Source of the DNA: Croceicoccus mobilis | GTDB lineage: Bacteria; Pseudomonadota; Alphaproteobacteria; Sphingomonadales; Sphingomonadaceae | Assembly (NCBI RefSeq): GCF_001661965.1 | Contig: NZ_LYWZ01000022.1 | Location: 620,001 to 684,000, forward strand | Reading direction: 5' to 3' | Length of the DNA: 64,000 nucleotides | In this document: one piece after another, positions 8,394-18,980 of the stretch | Position numbering within the stretch: the stretch's first letter is position 1 | How the letters are laid out: the number at the start of each line of letters is the position of its first letter | Translations under genes and position numbers: made by a program | The notes under the pieces: model-generated | Database searches by the model: none | The model's input: the letters and a program-made list of their open reading frames with translations, nothing else | What the model was told of the DNA's origin: nothing

Positions 8394-9341
8394 ATGATTC
8401 GCCTCTCCTCCCTCGATCCGGTTCCCGATGAATTGCGCGGCGCGGTTATCGCGCTTGGCAATTTCGATGGCGTGCATCTGGGGCATCAGCAGGTGATCGG
8501 TGTCGCGCGCGAACTGGCTCAGGCCCAGGGGCGAAAGCTGATCGTCGCCACCTTCGATCCGCATCCCGTCCGCCATTTCAAACCCGACGCCGCGCCCTTT
8601 CGCCTGACCACGCTGGACCAGCGGCAGGAGCTTTACGCAGGGCTGGGCGCCGATGCGATGATGGTCTTCAACTTCGACGACGCGCTGGCATCGACCACGG
8701 CGGAGGATTTCATTTCGAAGATCCTGGCCGACAGGCTGGGCGCGGGCGGCATTGTCACGGGCGGCGATTTCACCTTTGGCAAAGGGCGCGCCGGAAATAT
8801 CGAGATGATGCACGCCCGCGGCGCGGATCTTGGCATTTCCACCCGCACGGTGGAGCCGGTGCTGCTGGATGGCGAAGTCGTCTCCTCCACCCGCGTGCGT
8901 GAGGCGCTGAAGGCGGGCGATCCGCAGGAAGCGATCCGCCTCCTCACCCGCCCCTTCGCCATTCGCGGCACGGTCGAGCATGGCGCGAAACTGGGCCGTT
9001 CCATCGGCTATCCAACCGCGAACCTGACGCTGGAGCGCTATCTGCGTCCGCGTTTCGGCATTTACGCGGTGACGGGCCGGGTCATCACCGGGCCATTGGC
9101 GGGCACCGATCTGAAGGGCGCGGCCAATATCGGCATCCGCCCCAGTTTCGACCCGCCGATCGAGCTTCTGGAGCCGTATTTCTTCGATTTCTCCGGTGAT
9201 CTGTATGGCGAGGAGATCGAGGTCGCCTTCCACCATTTCCTGCGCCCCGAAGCGAAGTTCGATTCGCTGGACGAGCTGGTCGCGCAGATGGAAAAGGACT
9301 GCGCCGAGGCGCGCCGTCTGCTCGGCCAGGTCATTTCGTAA
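8394..9341 (+). CDS. ribF: Bifunctional riboflavin kinase / FAD synthetase
   Basis: Makes FMN and then FAD from riboflavin (315 residues). The N-terminal adenylyltransferase half has ALGNFDGVHLGHQQV and the TGGDFTFGKGRAGN region. The C-terminal kinase half has GRSIGYPTANLTL and FGIYAVTG, with the conserved IGIRPSFD. The ATG at 8394 gives the normal start; the frame is open further upstream into folA but shows no homology there. No FMN riboswitch fits in the 53-base gap. Confidence 0.94.
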   Translation: MIRLSSLDPVPDELRGAVIALGNFDGVHLGHQQVIGVARELAQAQGRKLIVATFDPHPVRHFKPDAAPFRLTTLDQRQELYAGLGADAMMVFNFDDALASTTAEDFISKILADRLGAGGIVTGGDFTFGKGRAGNIEMMHARGADLGISTRTVEPVLLDGEVVSSTRVREALKAGDPQEAIRLLTRPFAIRGTVEHGAKLGRSIGYPTANLTLERYLRPRFGIYAVTGRVITGPLAGTDLKGAANIGIRPSFDPPIELLEPYFFDFSGDLYGEEIEVAFHHFLRPEAKFDSLDELVAQMEKDCAEARRLLGQVIS

Positions 9342-9411
9342 GCGCCAAACGCGCTTTGTTACCACCTACGGGCTTTCCACGGCCCTGCCGACACGCTAAC
9401 GCGCCCCGGTT

Positions 9412-12276
9412 ATGACCGACGAAAAGCGCGACTACAAAGACACGGTCTTCCTGCCGAAGACCTCGTTCCCGATGAAAGCCGGCCTTCCGCAGAAGGAGCC
9501 GGGCATTCTGGCGCGCTGGCAGGACGAGGATATTTACGCGCAGCTGCGCAAGGCCCGCGAAGGGCGCGAGACCTTCATCCTGCACGACGGCCCCCCCTAT
9601 GCCAATGGCGACATGCATATCGGCCATGCGCTGAACCATGTGCTGAAGGACATGGTGGTGCGCACCCAGTCGCTGCTGGGCAAGAACGCGCCATACGTGC
9701 CCGGCTGGGACTGCCACGGCCTTCCGATCGAATGGAAGGTGGAAGAGCAGTACCGGAAGAAGAAGAAGAACAAGGACGAGGTTCCGCAAAAGGAATTCCG
9801 CGCCGAATGCCGCGCCTATGCCGCGCATTGGGTCGACGTCCAGCGTGAACAGCTGAAGCGCCTTGGCATCAATGGCGACTGGGACAAGCCGTACCTGACG
9901 ATGGACCCGGATGCCGAGGCGACCATCGTGGGCGAACTGCTGAAATTCGCGAAAAGCGGCCAGCTTTATCGCGGCGCGAAGCCGGTGATGTGGTCGCCGG
10001 TCGAGAAGACCGCGCTCGCCGATGCCGAGGTGGAGTATGAGGACATCACCTCGACCCAGATCGACGTGGCGTTCGAGATTGTTGAGTCGCCGGTGGAAGA
10101 GCTGGTCGGCGCGCATGCGGTGATCTGGACGACGACGCCTTGGACGATCCCGGTGAACCAGGCTTTGGCTTATGGGCCGGAGGTTGAGTATGTCGCCTAT
10201 AAGGTCAATGGCCGCGTAATTCTGATCGGAAGCGCGCCGGAATTGACCAAGGGCGTCTTCGCTCGCGCTTTCGACAGCACGCCGGACAAGTCGACCGATA
10301 TCGTATGGCGCGGACTCGGCGCAGACCTCGCCGGCACCAAGGTCCGCCACCCGATGCACCATCTCGGCGGGTTCTATGCCGAACTGCGCCCCATGCTGGC
10401 GGGCACCTTCGTCACCACCGACAGCGGCACCGGCCTTGTCCACATGGCGCCCGATCATGGCGAGGACGATTTCGACCTGTGCAAGGCGAACGGCATCAAT
10501 CCGAAATTCGTGGTGGAAGGCGATGGCCGCTACCGCGAGGACTGGCCGTGGCTGGGCCGGGGCGATGAACGCAACATGTCGGTCATCAATCCCAAGTTCA
10601 ACGCGCCCGACGGCCCGGTCTGTTCGGACCTGCGCGATGCGGGCGCTCTCCTCAGCGCGTCCACGGATTATGAACACTCTTATCCACATAGCTGGCGGTC
10701 CAAGGCGAAGGTGATTTTCCGCTGCACGCCGCAATGGTTCGTGCCGATGGACAAGCCCGGCATGGTCGACATCGTCGACAATAATGCCGAGGCCCGCTGG
10801 GAAAACGAAGGCGGCCACCCCGAACCCAAGGGCACGCTGCGCGAAGCCGCGATGCACGCGATCCGCAACACCCGCTTCGTGCCCGAAAAGGGGCGCAACC
10901 GCATCGGCTCGATGGTCGCGGGCCGCCCCGACTGGGTGCTCTCGCGCCAGCGCGCATGGGGCGTGCCGGTCACCCTGTTCGTCGACCGCAAGACCGGCGA
11001 ATATCTTGTCGACGATGCCGTCAATGCGCGCATCGTGGAATCCATCCGCACCCACGGCGTCGACGGGTGGGACGAGGAATATGCAGAAGCCATCCTCGGC
11101 CCCGATTACGACCTCGACGATTTTGAGCGGGTGACCGACATTCTCGACGTCTGGTTCGATTCCGGCTCTACCCATGCCTTCGTGCTGGAATCGGGCAAGT
11201 GGCCCGAACTGAAATGGCCTGCCGACCTTTATCTGGAAGGCAGCGACCAGCATCGCGGCTGGTTCCAGTCTTCGCTCTTGGAAAGCTGCGGCACGCGGGG
11301 CCGTGCGCCCTATGACGCGGTGCTGACCCATGGCTTCACCATGGACGCCAAGGGCATGAAGATGTCGAAGTCGCTGGGCAATACGGTCAGCCCATTGGAC
11401 ATCATGCGCGATTATGGCGCGGACATCATCCGCCTGTGGGCGCTGTCGGTCGACTATACCGAAGACCACCGCATCGGCCCCGAAATCCTGAAGGGCGTGG
11501 GCGACCAGTATCGTCGCCTCAGGAACACGTTCCGCTATCTGCTGGGCGCGCTGGACGGGTTTAGCGAGGAAGAGCGTGTCGGCGTCGAGGAAATGCCCGA
11601 GCTGGAGCGTTACGTCCTCTCGCTGCTGGGCGAGGTCGATAGGACGCTGCGGCAGGCGGTCGATGATTTCGACTACAACAGCTATGTCCGCGCGCTGGTC
11701 GATTTCTGTAACGAAGACCTGTCGGCCTTCTTCTTCGATATCCGCAAGGACCGGCTCTATTGCGATGCGCCGGACGATATGCGCCGCCGCGCCTATCGCA
11801 CCGTGCTTGACGTGCTGTTCCACGCGCTGGTGCGCTATGCCGCGCCGGTGCTGGTGTTCACGGCAGAGGAAGTATGGGGTACGCGCTATCCCGATAGCGG
11901 CAGCGTGCATTTGCTCGAATGGCCCGAAGTGCCCGCGGCAGAGGCGAGCAAGGAACGCTGGGAAGCGCTGCGCAACCTGCGCGAACGCGTGACCGAGGCG
12001 ATCGAGCCTTTCCGCCGCGAAAAAACGATCCGGTCGAGCACCGCCGCCGAAGTCACCGTGCCCGCCGACGCGGTGCCCGAAGGCTTCAGCGACGAGGATC
12101 TGGCCGATCTGTTCATCACTGCGACAGTGTCGCGCGGGCAGGTCGATGCGGTGAGCGTGAAACCGACCGACATGGCCAAGTGCGGCCGCTGCTGGCGCCA
12201 TCTGCCCGAAGTGGCCGAGGATGGCGACGCGTGCGACCGCTGCGCCGAAGTCGTGGCCGAAATGGAGGAGGCGTGA
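9412..12276 (+). CDS. ileS: Isoleucyl-tRNA synthetase
   Basis: Class Ia aminoacyl-tRNA synthetase of 954 residues. HIGH motif: PPYANGDMHIGHALNHVL (about residue 60). The CP1 editing domain carries TTPWTIPVNQALAYG and DSGTGLVHMAPDHGEDD. KMSKS motif: GMKMSKSLGNTVSP. The C-terminal zinc finger is C-x2-C (CGRCW) plus C-x2-C (CDRCA) at the very end, as in bacterial type IleRS. The gene precedes lspA by 11 bases, the common bacterial ileS-lspA pairing. Confidence 0.97.
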   Translation: MTDEKRDYKDTVFLPKTSFPMKAGLPQKEPGILARWQDEDIYAQLRKAREGRETFILHDGPPYANGDMHIGHALNHVLKDMVVRTQSLLGKNAPYVPGWDCHGLPIEWKVEEQYRKKKKNKDEVPQKEFRAECRAYAAHWVDVQREQLKRLGINGDWDKPYLTMDPDAEATIVGELLKFAKSGQLYRGAKPVMWSPVEKTALADAEVEYEDITSTQIDVAFEIVESPVEELVGAHAVIWTTTPWTIPVNQALAYGPEVEYVAYKVNGRVILIGSAPELTKGVFARAFDSTPDKSTDIVWRGLGADLAGTKVRHPMHHLGGFYAELRPMLAGTFVTTDSGTGLVHMAPDHGEDDFDLCKANGINPKFVVEGDGRYREDWPWLGRGDERNMSVINPKFNAPDGPVCSDLRDAGALLSASTDYEHSYPHSWRSKAKVIFRCTPQWFVPMDKPGMVDIVDNNAEARWENEGGHPEPKGTLREAAMHAIRNTRFVPEKGRNRIGSMVAGRPDWVLSRQRAWGVPVTLFVDRKTGEYLVDDAVNARIVESIRTHGVDGWDEEYAEAILGPDYDLDDFERVTDILDVWFDSGSTHAFVLESGKWPELKWPADLYLEGSDQHRGWFQSSLLESCGTRGRAPYDAVLTHGFTMDAKGMKMSKSLGNTVSPLDIMRDYGADIIRLWALSVDYTEDHRIGPEILKGVGDQYRRLRNTFRYLLGALDGFSEEERVGVEEMPELERYVLSLLGEVDRTLRQAVDDFDYNSYVRALVDFCNEDLSAFFFDIRKDRLYCDAPDDMRRRAYRTVLDVLFHALVRYAAPVLVFTAEEVWGTRYPDSGSVHLLEWPEVPAAEASKERWEALRNLRERVTEAIEPFRREKTIRSSTAAEVTVPADAVPEGFSDEDLADLFITATVSRGQVDAVSVKPTDMAKCGRCWRHLPEVAEDGDACDRCAEVVAEMEEA

Positions 12277-12287
12277 GCCTTTAACCC

Positions 12288-12827
12288 ATGAGCCTCAAAG
12301 ACCGCATCACGAAGAACCACATCCTCGGCCTCGCGCTGGCATCGGGAACGGTGGCGGCGGATCAGGCCGTAAAGCTGTTCATGCTTGGCCCCATGCGTCT
12401 GTATGAGCGGCAGGTGATCGAGGTGCTGCCCTTCTTCGACCTGCGCTATGCGACCAATCCGGGCATCAGCTATGGCCTATTCGCGGCCGAAAGCCTGGAA
12501 AGCCGCATCGCCTTGTTCGCCATCACCGGCGTTATCGCGCTGGGCGTGCTGATCTGGATGTTTTTCGAAAAGGCACGGGCTGACATCTTCGCGCTGTCGC
12601 TAGTGCTGGGCGGGGCAATCGGGAACATCATCGATCGCCTGCGGCTCACCCATGTCATCGACTATGCCGATTTCCATATCGGCGACTGGCGGCCATTTGC
12701 CGTATTCAATCTTGCCGATGTGGCAATAACCCTGGGGGTGGTCTTGCTGCTTGCCCGCACGCTCTTCATACGCGACAAGAGCGAGAGCAAGACTGCACAA
12801 GTTTCGGCCGGTTCGGCCACGGAGTAA
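12288..12827 (+). CDS. lspA: Lipoprotein signal peptidase (signal peptidase II)
   Basis: Inner-membrane aspartyl protease that removes signal peptides from diacylglyceryl prolipoproteins. 179 residues with four membrane segments. The catalytic dyad lies in GNIIDRL and VFNLADVAITLG; the NPGISYGLF-like motif before TM2 is present. The gene directly follows ileS, and the next gene is itself a lipoprotein. Length is within the family range. Confidence 0.95.
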   Translation: MSLKDRITKNHILGLALASGTVAADQAVKLFMLGPMRLYERQVIEVLPFFDLRYATNPGISYGLFAAESLESRIALFAITGVIALGVLIWMFFEKARADIFALSLVLGGAIGNIIDRLRLTHVIDYADFHIGDWRPFAVFNLADVAITLGVVLLLARTLFIRDKSESKTAQVSAGSATE

Positions 12828-12834
12828 CGGATCC

Positions 12835-13245
12835 ATGCGTATCAAACCCGCCCTTTGCGTCCTTCCGGCGCTGGCCATGCTGGCCGGCTGCGGTGGCGGC
12901 ATGAACCTGTTCAATCGTTCGGCCCCGGACGAGATGGCCGTTTCGCGCCAGGCGCCGCTGGCCGTGCCGCCCGATTTCGCGCTGACCCCGCCGCAGCCCG
13001 GCGCCCCGCGCCCGCAGACGCCCAGCGCGAGCGAGCAGGCGCTTGAAACGCTGTTCGGCGGTCAGGCCGCGCGCAGCTCGGTCGAGACCAGTGCCTTGAG
13101 CAATGCGGGCACGGCTGATCCGGCGATCCGTTCGGCAGTCGGCGATCCCGATACCAACACGGTCGACAAGGGTCTGGTCACACGCGACATCATCGCCGCT
13201 CCGCAGGGCGATGGCCGCGATTCGCAGGCCGTGATCCCAAGCTGA
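12835..13245 (+). CDS. DUF3035-type lipoprotein
   Basis: 136 residues. The signal peptide ends in a lipobox (MLAGC, Cys near residue 19). The mature part resembles DUF3035 proteins of Alphaproteobacteria: Pro-rich PLAVPPDFALTPPQPGAPRP, then a short helical stretch and a disordered tail. Function unknown; such genes commonly follow lspA. The ATG at 12835 places the signal peptide correctly; seven bases separate it from lspA. Confidence 0.8.
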   Translation: MRIKPALCVLPALAMLAGCGGGMNLFNRSAPDEMAVSRQAPLAVPPDFALTPPQPGAPRPQTPSASEQALETLFGGQAARSSVETSALSNAGTADPAIRSAVGDPDTNTVDKGLVTRDIIAAPQGDGRDSQAVIPS

Positions 13246-13275
13246 TCCGATTGAGGCGCGGGCGTGCCCCGCGCC

Positions 13276-14601
13276 TTATTCTTCCGGCGTTTCGGCAGGG
13301 GCCGGAGCGCCCGCGCTTTCGACCAGCAGCTTGTCGATACGGCGCCCGTCCATATCGACGATCTCGAAGCGCCAGCCCTGTTCGATAAAGCTCTCACCCT
13401 CGATCGGCAGCTTCTTCAGCACCCAGAGCGCATAGCCCGCCACCGTCGCGAAATCGCGCGGGTCGGGCAGGTCAATGCCCAGCCTGTCGGCAAGCCGGTC
13501 CGCCGGGCACCCGCCCGCCACCAGTAGCGAACCATTGTCACGCTCGACCAGCAGCGGATCGTCGCCTTCATCGACATGGGCCACGAACTGGCCGACCAGC
13601 GCCGCCAGCAGGTCGGCAGGCGTCACGATCCCTTCGAAATGGCCGTATTCGTCATGCACCAGCGCCATGGCGACATCGCCGCGCTGCATGATGCGCAGCG
13701 CATCCAGCGCGTCGATCTGGTCGGGAATGATCTCCGCCTTTTTAAGCAGGCGGCCCATCTGCGGCTTTTTGCCGCGGACCAGCGCCGCCAGCAGTTCGCG
13801 CACCTTGACCACGCCGATCACGTCATCGACCGACCCCTGTGCCACCGGCAGCAGCGAATGGGGCGATTTCTCGATGGCCTTGCGAATCTCTTCTTCCGAG
13901 GCGCGGCGTTCCAGCCAGTCGATTTCCGTCCGAGGCGTCATCAATTCGCGCACCGGGCGTTCGGCAAGGCGCATGACTTCAGCCATGATCGACTGCTCGG
14001 CCTTTTCGATTGCGCCCGAACGCGTGGCTTCCGAAATGATCAGATGCAGCTCGTCAGCGGTCACCCCTGCCTCGCGCTGCTTACGCATGCCCAGCAACGA
14101 GAGCATCAGGTCGGTTGATTTATCGAGCAGCCAGACCAGCGGCGCGGCGATCCTAGCCAGCATCGCCATGGGCGGTGCGGCAAGGCTGGCGATGGTTTCC
14201 CGCCCGCGCAAGGCGATCTGCTTGGGCGCGAGTTCACCCACGACCAGCGAGAAATAGGTCGTCAGCACGATGACGAGGATGAAGCCCGCCTGCTGCGCCG
14301 TGTCCGGGTCAAGACCGAATCGTTCGAGACGCTCGCCAACCGGCGAGCCCAGGCTCGCGCCCGAATAGGCACCCGCCACGATGCCGATCAGCGTGATGCC
14401 GATCTGTACGGTGGAGAGGAACTTGCCCGAATCGGCGGCAAGGTTCAGCGCAGCCTTCGCACCTTTGCTTCCATCGTCGGCCATCTTGCGCAGACGCGCC
14501 GAACGCGCCGACACGATGGCCAGCTCCGACATGGAGAACAGACCGTTCAGCACGATCAGCCCCGCTATGATAAGGAGGTCAGTCCAGGGAAAGGGGGACA
14601 A
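13276..14601 (-). CDS. HlyC/CorC-family (CNNM) membrane protein with CBS pair
   Basis: 441 residues. The N-terminal DUF21/CNNM domain (about 1-190) has four hydrophobic segments and NGLFSMSELAIVSARSARL. A tandem CBS pair spans about 210-335, starting at ERPVRELMTPRTEIDWL and including IMQRGDVAMALVHDEYGHFEGIV split over the second CBS. A CorC_HlyC (TerC-like PAS) domain follows at about 350-430. Such proteins are proposed Mg2+/Co2+ efflux transporters or regulators. It is transcribed alone, convergent with the DUF3035 gene and divergent from the OmpA gene. Confidence 0.88.
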   Translation of the reverse strand: MSPFPWTDLLIIAGLIVLNGLFSMSELAIVSARSARLRKMADDGSKGAKAALNLAADSGKFLSTVQIGITLIGIVAGAYSGASLGSPVGERLERFGLDPDTAQQAGFILVIVLTTYFSLVVGELAPKQIALRGRETIASLAAPPMAMLARIAAPLVWLLDKSTDLMLSLLGMRKQREAGVTADELHLIISEATRSGAIEKAEQSIMAEVMRLAERPVRELMTPRTEIDWLERRASEEEIRKAIEKSPHSLLPVAQGSVDDVIGVVKVRELLAALVRGKKPQMGRLLKKAEIIPDQIDALDALRIMQRGDVAMALVHDEYGHFEGIVTPADLLAALVGQFVAHVDEGDDPLLVERDNGSLLVAGGCPADRLADRLGIDLPDPRDFATVAGYALWVLKKLPIEGESFIEQGWRFEIVDMDGRRIDKLLVESAGAPAPAETPEE

Positions 14602-14822
14602 GGCGAGCTCGGCAGGTCGTTGCGATCATCTCGAAACAGCGATTAGCGGCATTTGGTCATTCTGGGCAAGCGATTGCGTTATCCAATTCCGGACAGGCTG
14701 CATAAATGCGGCTTCGGGAACACAGCCGTCATGATGCGCGTTTATACGCAGATCACAGACCCGACCCATGCTTCAATCGGGAAGCAGGTGGAGCGGGCAG
14801 ACAAAAAGAGGACCGCAATCCT

Positions 14823-15506
14823 ATGAAGACCCGTTTTATTGGCATCGCACTCGCCGCCACTTCGCTCGTCAGCCTTTCAGCCTGCGTGACCGACCCGAAC
14901 ACCGGTGACAAGAAAGTTTCGCGCACTGTCCTTGGCGGCGCTGGCGGCGCGGCCGCGGGCTATCTGCTGGGCGGCATCATCGGCGGCAAGACCGCCCGCA
15001 TCGTGGGTGCAGGCATCGGCGGCGTCGCAGGCGGCGTGGTCGGTTACAAGATGGACCAGCAGATCAAGGAGCTGAAGGAACAGACCGCAGGCACCGGCGT
15101 CGACGTCACGCAGGACGGCGACTACATCAAGGTGAACCTGCCCAATGGCGTCACCTTCCCCGTCGACAGCGCGACGATCACGCCGACTTTCAAGACCACG
15201 CTCGATTCCATTGCGCAGTCGCTGATCCAGTATCCCGACAGCCTGATCGACGTGTACGGCTTCACCGACAATACCGGTTCGGAAAGCTATAACCTACAGC
15301 TTTCGGAACGCCGTGCGAAGGCGGTTGCCGATTACCTGATCTACAAGGGCGTGCCCTCGGCCCGTATCGCGACCAAGGGCTTTGGCGAGGATCCGAACTA
15401 TTTCGTCGCCAGCAACGACACCGAGGAAGGCCGCGCGATGAACCGCCGTGTCGAGATCAAGATTCTGCCGATCTCGCAGGAGGACGTATCTGCCGCGCAG
15501 AACTGA
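14823..15506 (+). CDS. OmpA-family outer-membrane lipoprotein
   Basis: 227 residues. Signal peptide with lipobox (SLSAC, Cys about residue 21). A glycine-zipper segment (about 40-75; LGGAGGAAAGYLLGGIIGG) could insert into a membrane. The C-terminal OmpA/MotB domain (about 110-220) binds peptidoglycan, with VYGFTDNTGSESYNLQLSER and GFGEDPNYFVASNDTEEGRA. This is the YiaD/Pal-like layout. The ATG at 14823 has GAGGA nine bases upstream. A strong terminator follows, so it is probably monocistronic and well expressed. Confidence 0.9.
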   Translation: MKTRFIGIALAATSLVSLSACVTDPNTGDKKVSRTVLGGAGGAAAGYLLGGIIGGKTARIVGAGIGGVAGGVVGYKMDQQIKELKEQTAGTGVDVTQDGDYIKVNLPNGVTFPVDSATITPTFKTTLDSIAQSLIQYPDSLIDVYGFTDNTGSESYNLQLSERRAKAVADYLIYKGVPSARIATKGFGEDPNYFVASNDTEEGRAMNRRVEIKILPISQEDVSAAQN

Positions 15507-15530
15507 TCGCCTGATCAGCTAATATTGGAT

Positions 15531-15568
15531 AGCCCGGTGGGAGCGTGATGCTCCTGCCGGGCTTTTTT
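15531..15568 (+). terminator. Rho-independent terminator after the OmpA-family gene
   Basis: AGCCCGG (15531-15537) pairs with CCGGGCT (15557-15563), an inner GGAG/CTCC extends the stem, and TTTTTT follows. It ends at the stop codon of the convergent cysQ-like gene. Confidence 0.85.
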
Positions 15569-16356
15569 CATCCGGCGGTACGGCCACCCAGCTTCTTTCC
15601 GATCTCGGCAAGCCAGTCGGTCGCATCGGCATGAATGGCAGGCGCGGTCGCCAGCACGCCCAAGGCACGCGGATCGCGCTTGTTGAAGGCTAGCGGTGCG
15701 CCCTGCGCGTCGGTGACGCGGGCCCCGGCTTCGCGAGCGATCAGCGCGGCAGCGCCTATGTCCCACTCATAGCCGAGCCGCGTACTGGCCGCGATATCGG
15801 CCTCGCCGCTCGCGACCAACGCGATGCGCAGGGCGATCGAATTGGGCTTCTCGACATTGACGAGCGGCGGTAGCGCCATTTGCGCATCGGCGGGAATCCG
15901 CGCCCCGGTGAAAGTGCTGCGGCTGCTCGCCTGTAGCCTGACGCCATTGCGGCGCGCGCCCTTTCCGGCTTCCGCTGCCCAGACTTCGCTGCGAGCGGGC
16001 GCGACAAGGCGGGCTATCAGCGGCCTGCCATTGCTGATCAGCGCGATCGATATGGCCCAGCCCGGACGTCCGCGCACGAAATCGCGCGTGCCGTCGATTG
16101 GATCGACCAGCCAGATCAGCCCGTCCTTCACCCGCGCGGGATCATCGGCGGTTTCTTCCGAGAGCCATCCCGCAGCCGGAAGAAGGTCCCCCAGCGATTC
16201 GTGCAAAAAGCGATTCACGGCAAGATCGGCCGCCGAAACCGGCGTGTCGTCTTCCTTGCGCCAGCTGATCGTCGAATTGCCGATGCCGGGGAATTCGGAC
16301 ATGGCTATCTTCGCGGCCTCGGCCAGAATCGTGTCGAATCGCGTATAATCAAGCAT
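15568..16356 (-). CDS. CysQ-like 3'(2'),5'-bisphosphate nucleotidase / inositol monophosphatase family
   Basis: 262 residues of the lithium-sensitive phosphatase superfamily. Metal-binding motifs: SEET (about residue 65), WLVDPIDGTRDFVRG (about 82), and YEWDIGAAALIAREAG near the C-terminus. The substrate is probably 3'-phosphoadenosine 5'-phosphate or a related sugar/inositol phosphate; sequence alone does not decide. The start at MLDYTR (16356) is preferred since the fold begins there; two upstream ATGs (16392, 16410) would add an unconserved Pro/Ser-rich extension. Confidence 0.85.
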   Translation of the reverse strand: MLDYTRFDTILAEAAKIAMSEFPGIGNSTISWRKEDDTPVSAADLAVNRFLHESLGDLLPAAGWLSEETADDPARVKDGLIWLVDPIDGTRDFVRGRPGWAISIALISNGRPLIARLVAPARSEVWAAEAGKGARRNGVRLQASSRSTFTGARIPADAQMALPPLVNVEKPNSIALRIALVASGEADIAASTRLGYEWDIGAAALIAREAGARVTDAQGAPLAFNKRDPRALGVLATAPAIHADATDWLAEIGKKLGGRTAG

Positions 16357-16576
16357 TACCGGGGACTTTGGCGGGAGAGAGGGAGCCTGCATACATAGCA
16401 TGGCTGGCATCGCTTGTTGCTATTGATTTGCAACATCTCACAACTTTCGTCGCACCTGTCCTTTTTCGCAGCGAACCGCCCTTTTCAAGCGGGCTTACCT
16501 ATGCTTAGAGGCTTGCCAAGCAGACCTTCCACGACGGCGTCTCGCGCCGCAACAGCCATTGGCGAGGAAAATTCCG

Positions 16577-17776
<1,200 letters not shown>

Positions 17777-17820
17777 TCCTTTCGCACCGCTTCGGCAGTG
17801 CGTGAGCGAGAAACGAGATG

Positions 17821-17852
17821 CCCGGCGCCGCGCATGCGGTTGCCGGGTTTTT
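17821..17852 (+). terminator. Rho-independent terminator after sucC
   Basis: CCCGGC (17821-17826) pairs with GCCGGG (17842-17847), with CCGC/GCGG inside, followed by TTTTT (GGGTTTTTCG). It isolates sucC from the downstream gene. Confidence 0.8.
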
Positions 17853-17962
17853 CGTTTCCAAACAAATATTTGTCAGCCCCGGCGCCCCAAAAACACCTCC
17901 GTGTAGTCATGGATAAACAAGGTTTTTCTTGTTACCCCCGGCATATTCAATCCGGAGGTCGC

Positions 17963-18883
17963 ATGAAAATCCGAAATACGCCGGGGCTTTTTGCCCCTCT
18001 CGCTTTGCTGGCGCAGGCGCCAGCCGCTACTGCGCAGGACGCACCCATCGTGCTGGAGCCAAGCTCCGCGTGGAGCGTCGCCGCAGAGCCGGACCGCTGC
18101 GTGCTGGTGCGGACTTTCGGCGAAGGCGATGACAAGGTCGAGACCAATCTCGGCCGCAGGTTCCCGCGTGACCGCGTAAGCTTCCTGATGATCGGCCAGC
18201 ACGCAAAGGTCCAGCGGATCGGATCGGCTCTCAACGATCCAGGGCCCAGCAACCGGATCGACTTCCGCTTCCCGGAAAACGGCCCCAAGGGCTATTACCG
18301 CGCCGTTTCCGGTGATCGGGACGGCGTGCCGCTGATCTTTTCGGAATATCTCGTCAACACTGCGGCCAGAGACTCTGCCGGCGATCTGACATCGCAGCAG
18401 ATCTGGGAGAAATACGGCTTCACGGTGAAGAACTTCGCCGGGACCAGCGGCCTGCTGATGGAGGGGCTGAAGCGGGACCTGTTTCTATCGACCACGACCT
18501 TCGACAAGGCCTTTGCGGCGATGGAGAAGTGCCAAGACATGCTCCTCACCCATCGCGGGCTCGACCCCGAAAAAGAGAGTACGCGGCAGACCGGCCCCAT
18601 CATGGATCGCGATCTGTTCAAATCCCTCGCGCGGGAAATACAGGCGGATTATCCCGACAGGGCGGAGCGCGATGGCAGGGGGGCTTTCGTCACGCTGATC
18701 CTCAAGGTCGATGCGGACGGGGCGGTGACCAATTGCACGGCCGGTTCGACATTTGACAATCCGGACCTTGAACAGGCGGCATGCGGCATCTGGCAGACCG
18801 GTGCGCGATACGCGCCCGCGCTGTATGCACAAGGGGAGCCGTTTGCTTCCTATGCGATCCAGCGGATCATCTATCGCATGTAA
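17963..18883 (+). CDS. Secreted protein with TonB-C-like C-terminus
   Basis: 306 residues, not recognised as a named family. A signal peptide (APLALLAQAPAATAQ) is followed by a sphingomonad-type periplasmic domain. The last 90 residues have the pattern of TonB C-terminal domains: VDADGAVTNCTAGSTF, DLEQAACGIW, then RYAPALYAQGEPFASYAI. The two cysteines sit where many TonB-C paralogues have them. GGAGG at 17953 supports the ATG at 17963. It lacks the N-terminal membrane anchor and Pro-rich spacer of true TonB, so energy transduction is unlikely. Confidence 0.7.
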   Translation: MKIRNTPGLFAPLALLAQAPAATAQDAPIVLEPSSAWSVAAEPDRCVLVRTFGEGDDKVETNLGRRFPRDRVSFLMIGQHAKVQRIGSALNDPGPSNRIDFRFPENGPKGYYRAVSGDRDGVPLIFSEYLVNTAARDSAGDLTSQQIWEKYGFTVKNFAGTSGLLMEGLKRDLFLSTTTFDKAFAAMEKCQDMLLTHRGLDPEKESTRQTGPIMDRDLFKSLAREIQADYPDRAERDGRGAFVTLILKVDADGAVTNCTAGSTFDNPDLEQAACGIWQTGARYAPALYAQGEPFASYAIQRIIYRM

Positions 18884-18980
18884 GGAGCGGCCATGAAGGC
18901 GGTTGCGGTCAGCCAATGGCAGGGGTGATGGTCAATACCGTCCGCTATGTCATGCCACCGCTTTTCATGGCCTGCACTGA

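Noticed and set aside
9331-12201. A 956-codon open frame antisense to ileS
   Set aside because: It is the mirror of ileS codons in high-GC DNA; its translation is rich in Arg, His, Gly and Ala and has no family motifs.
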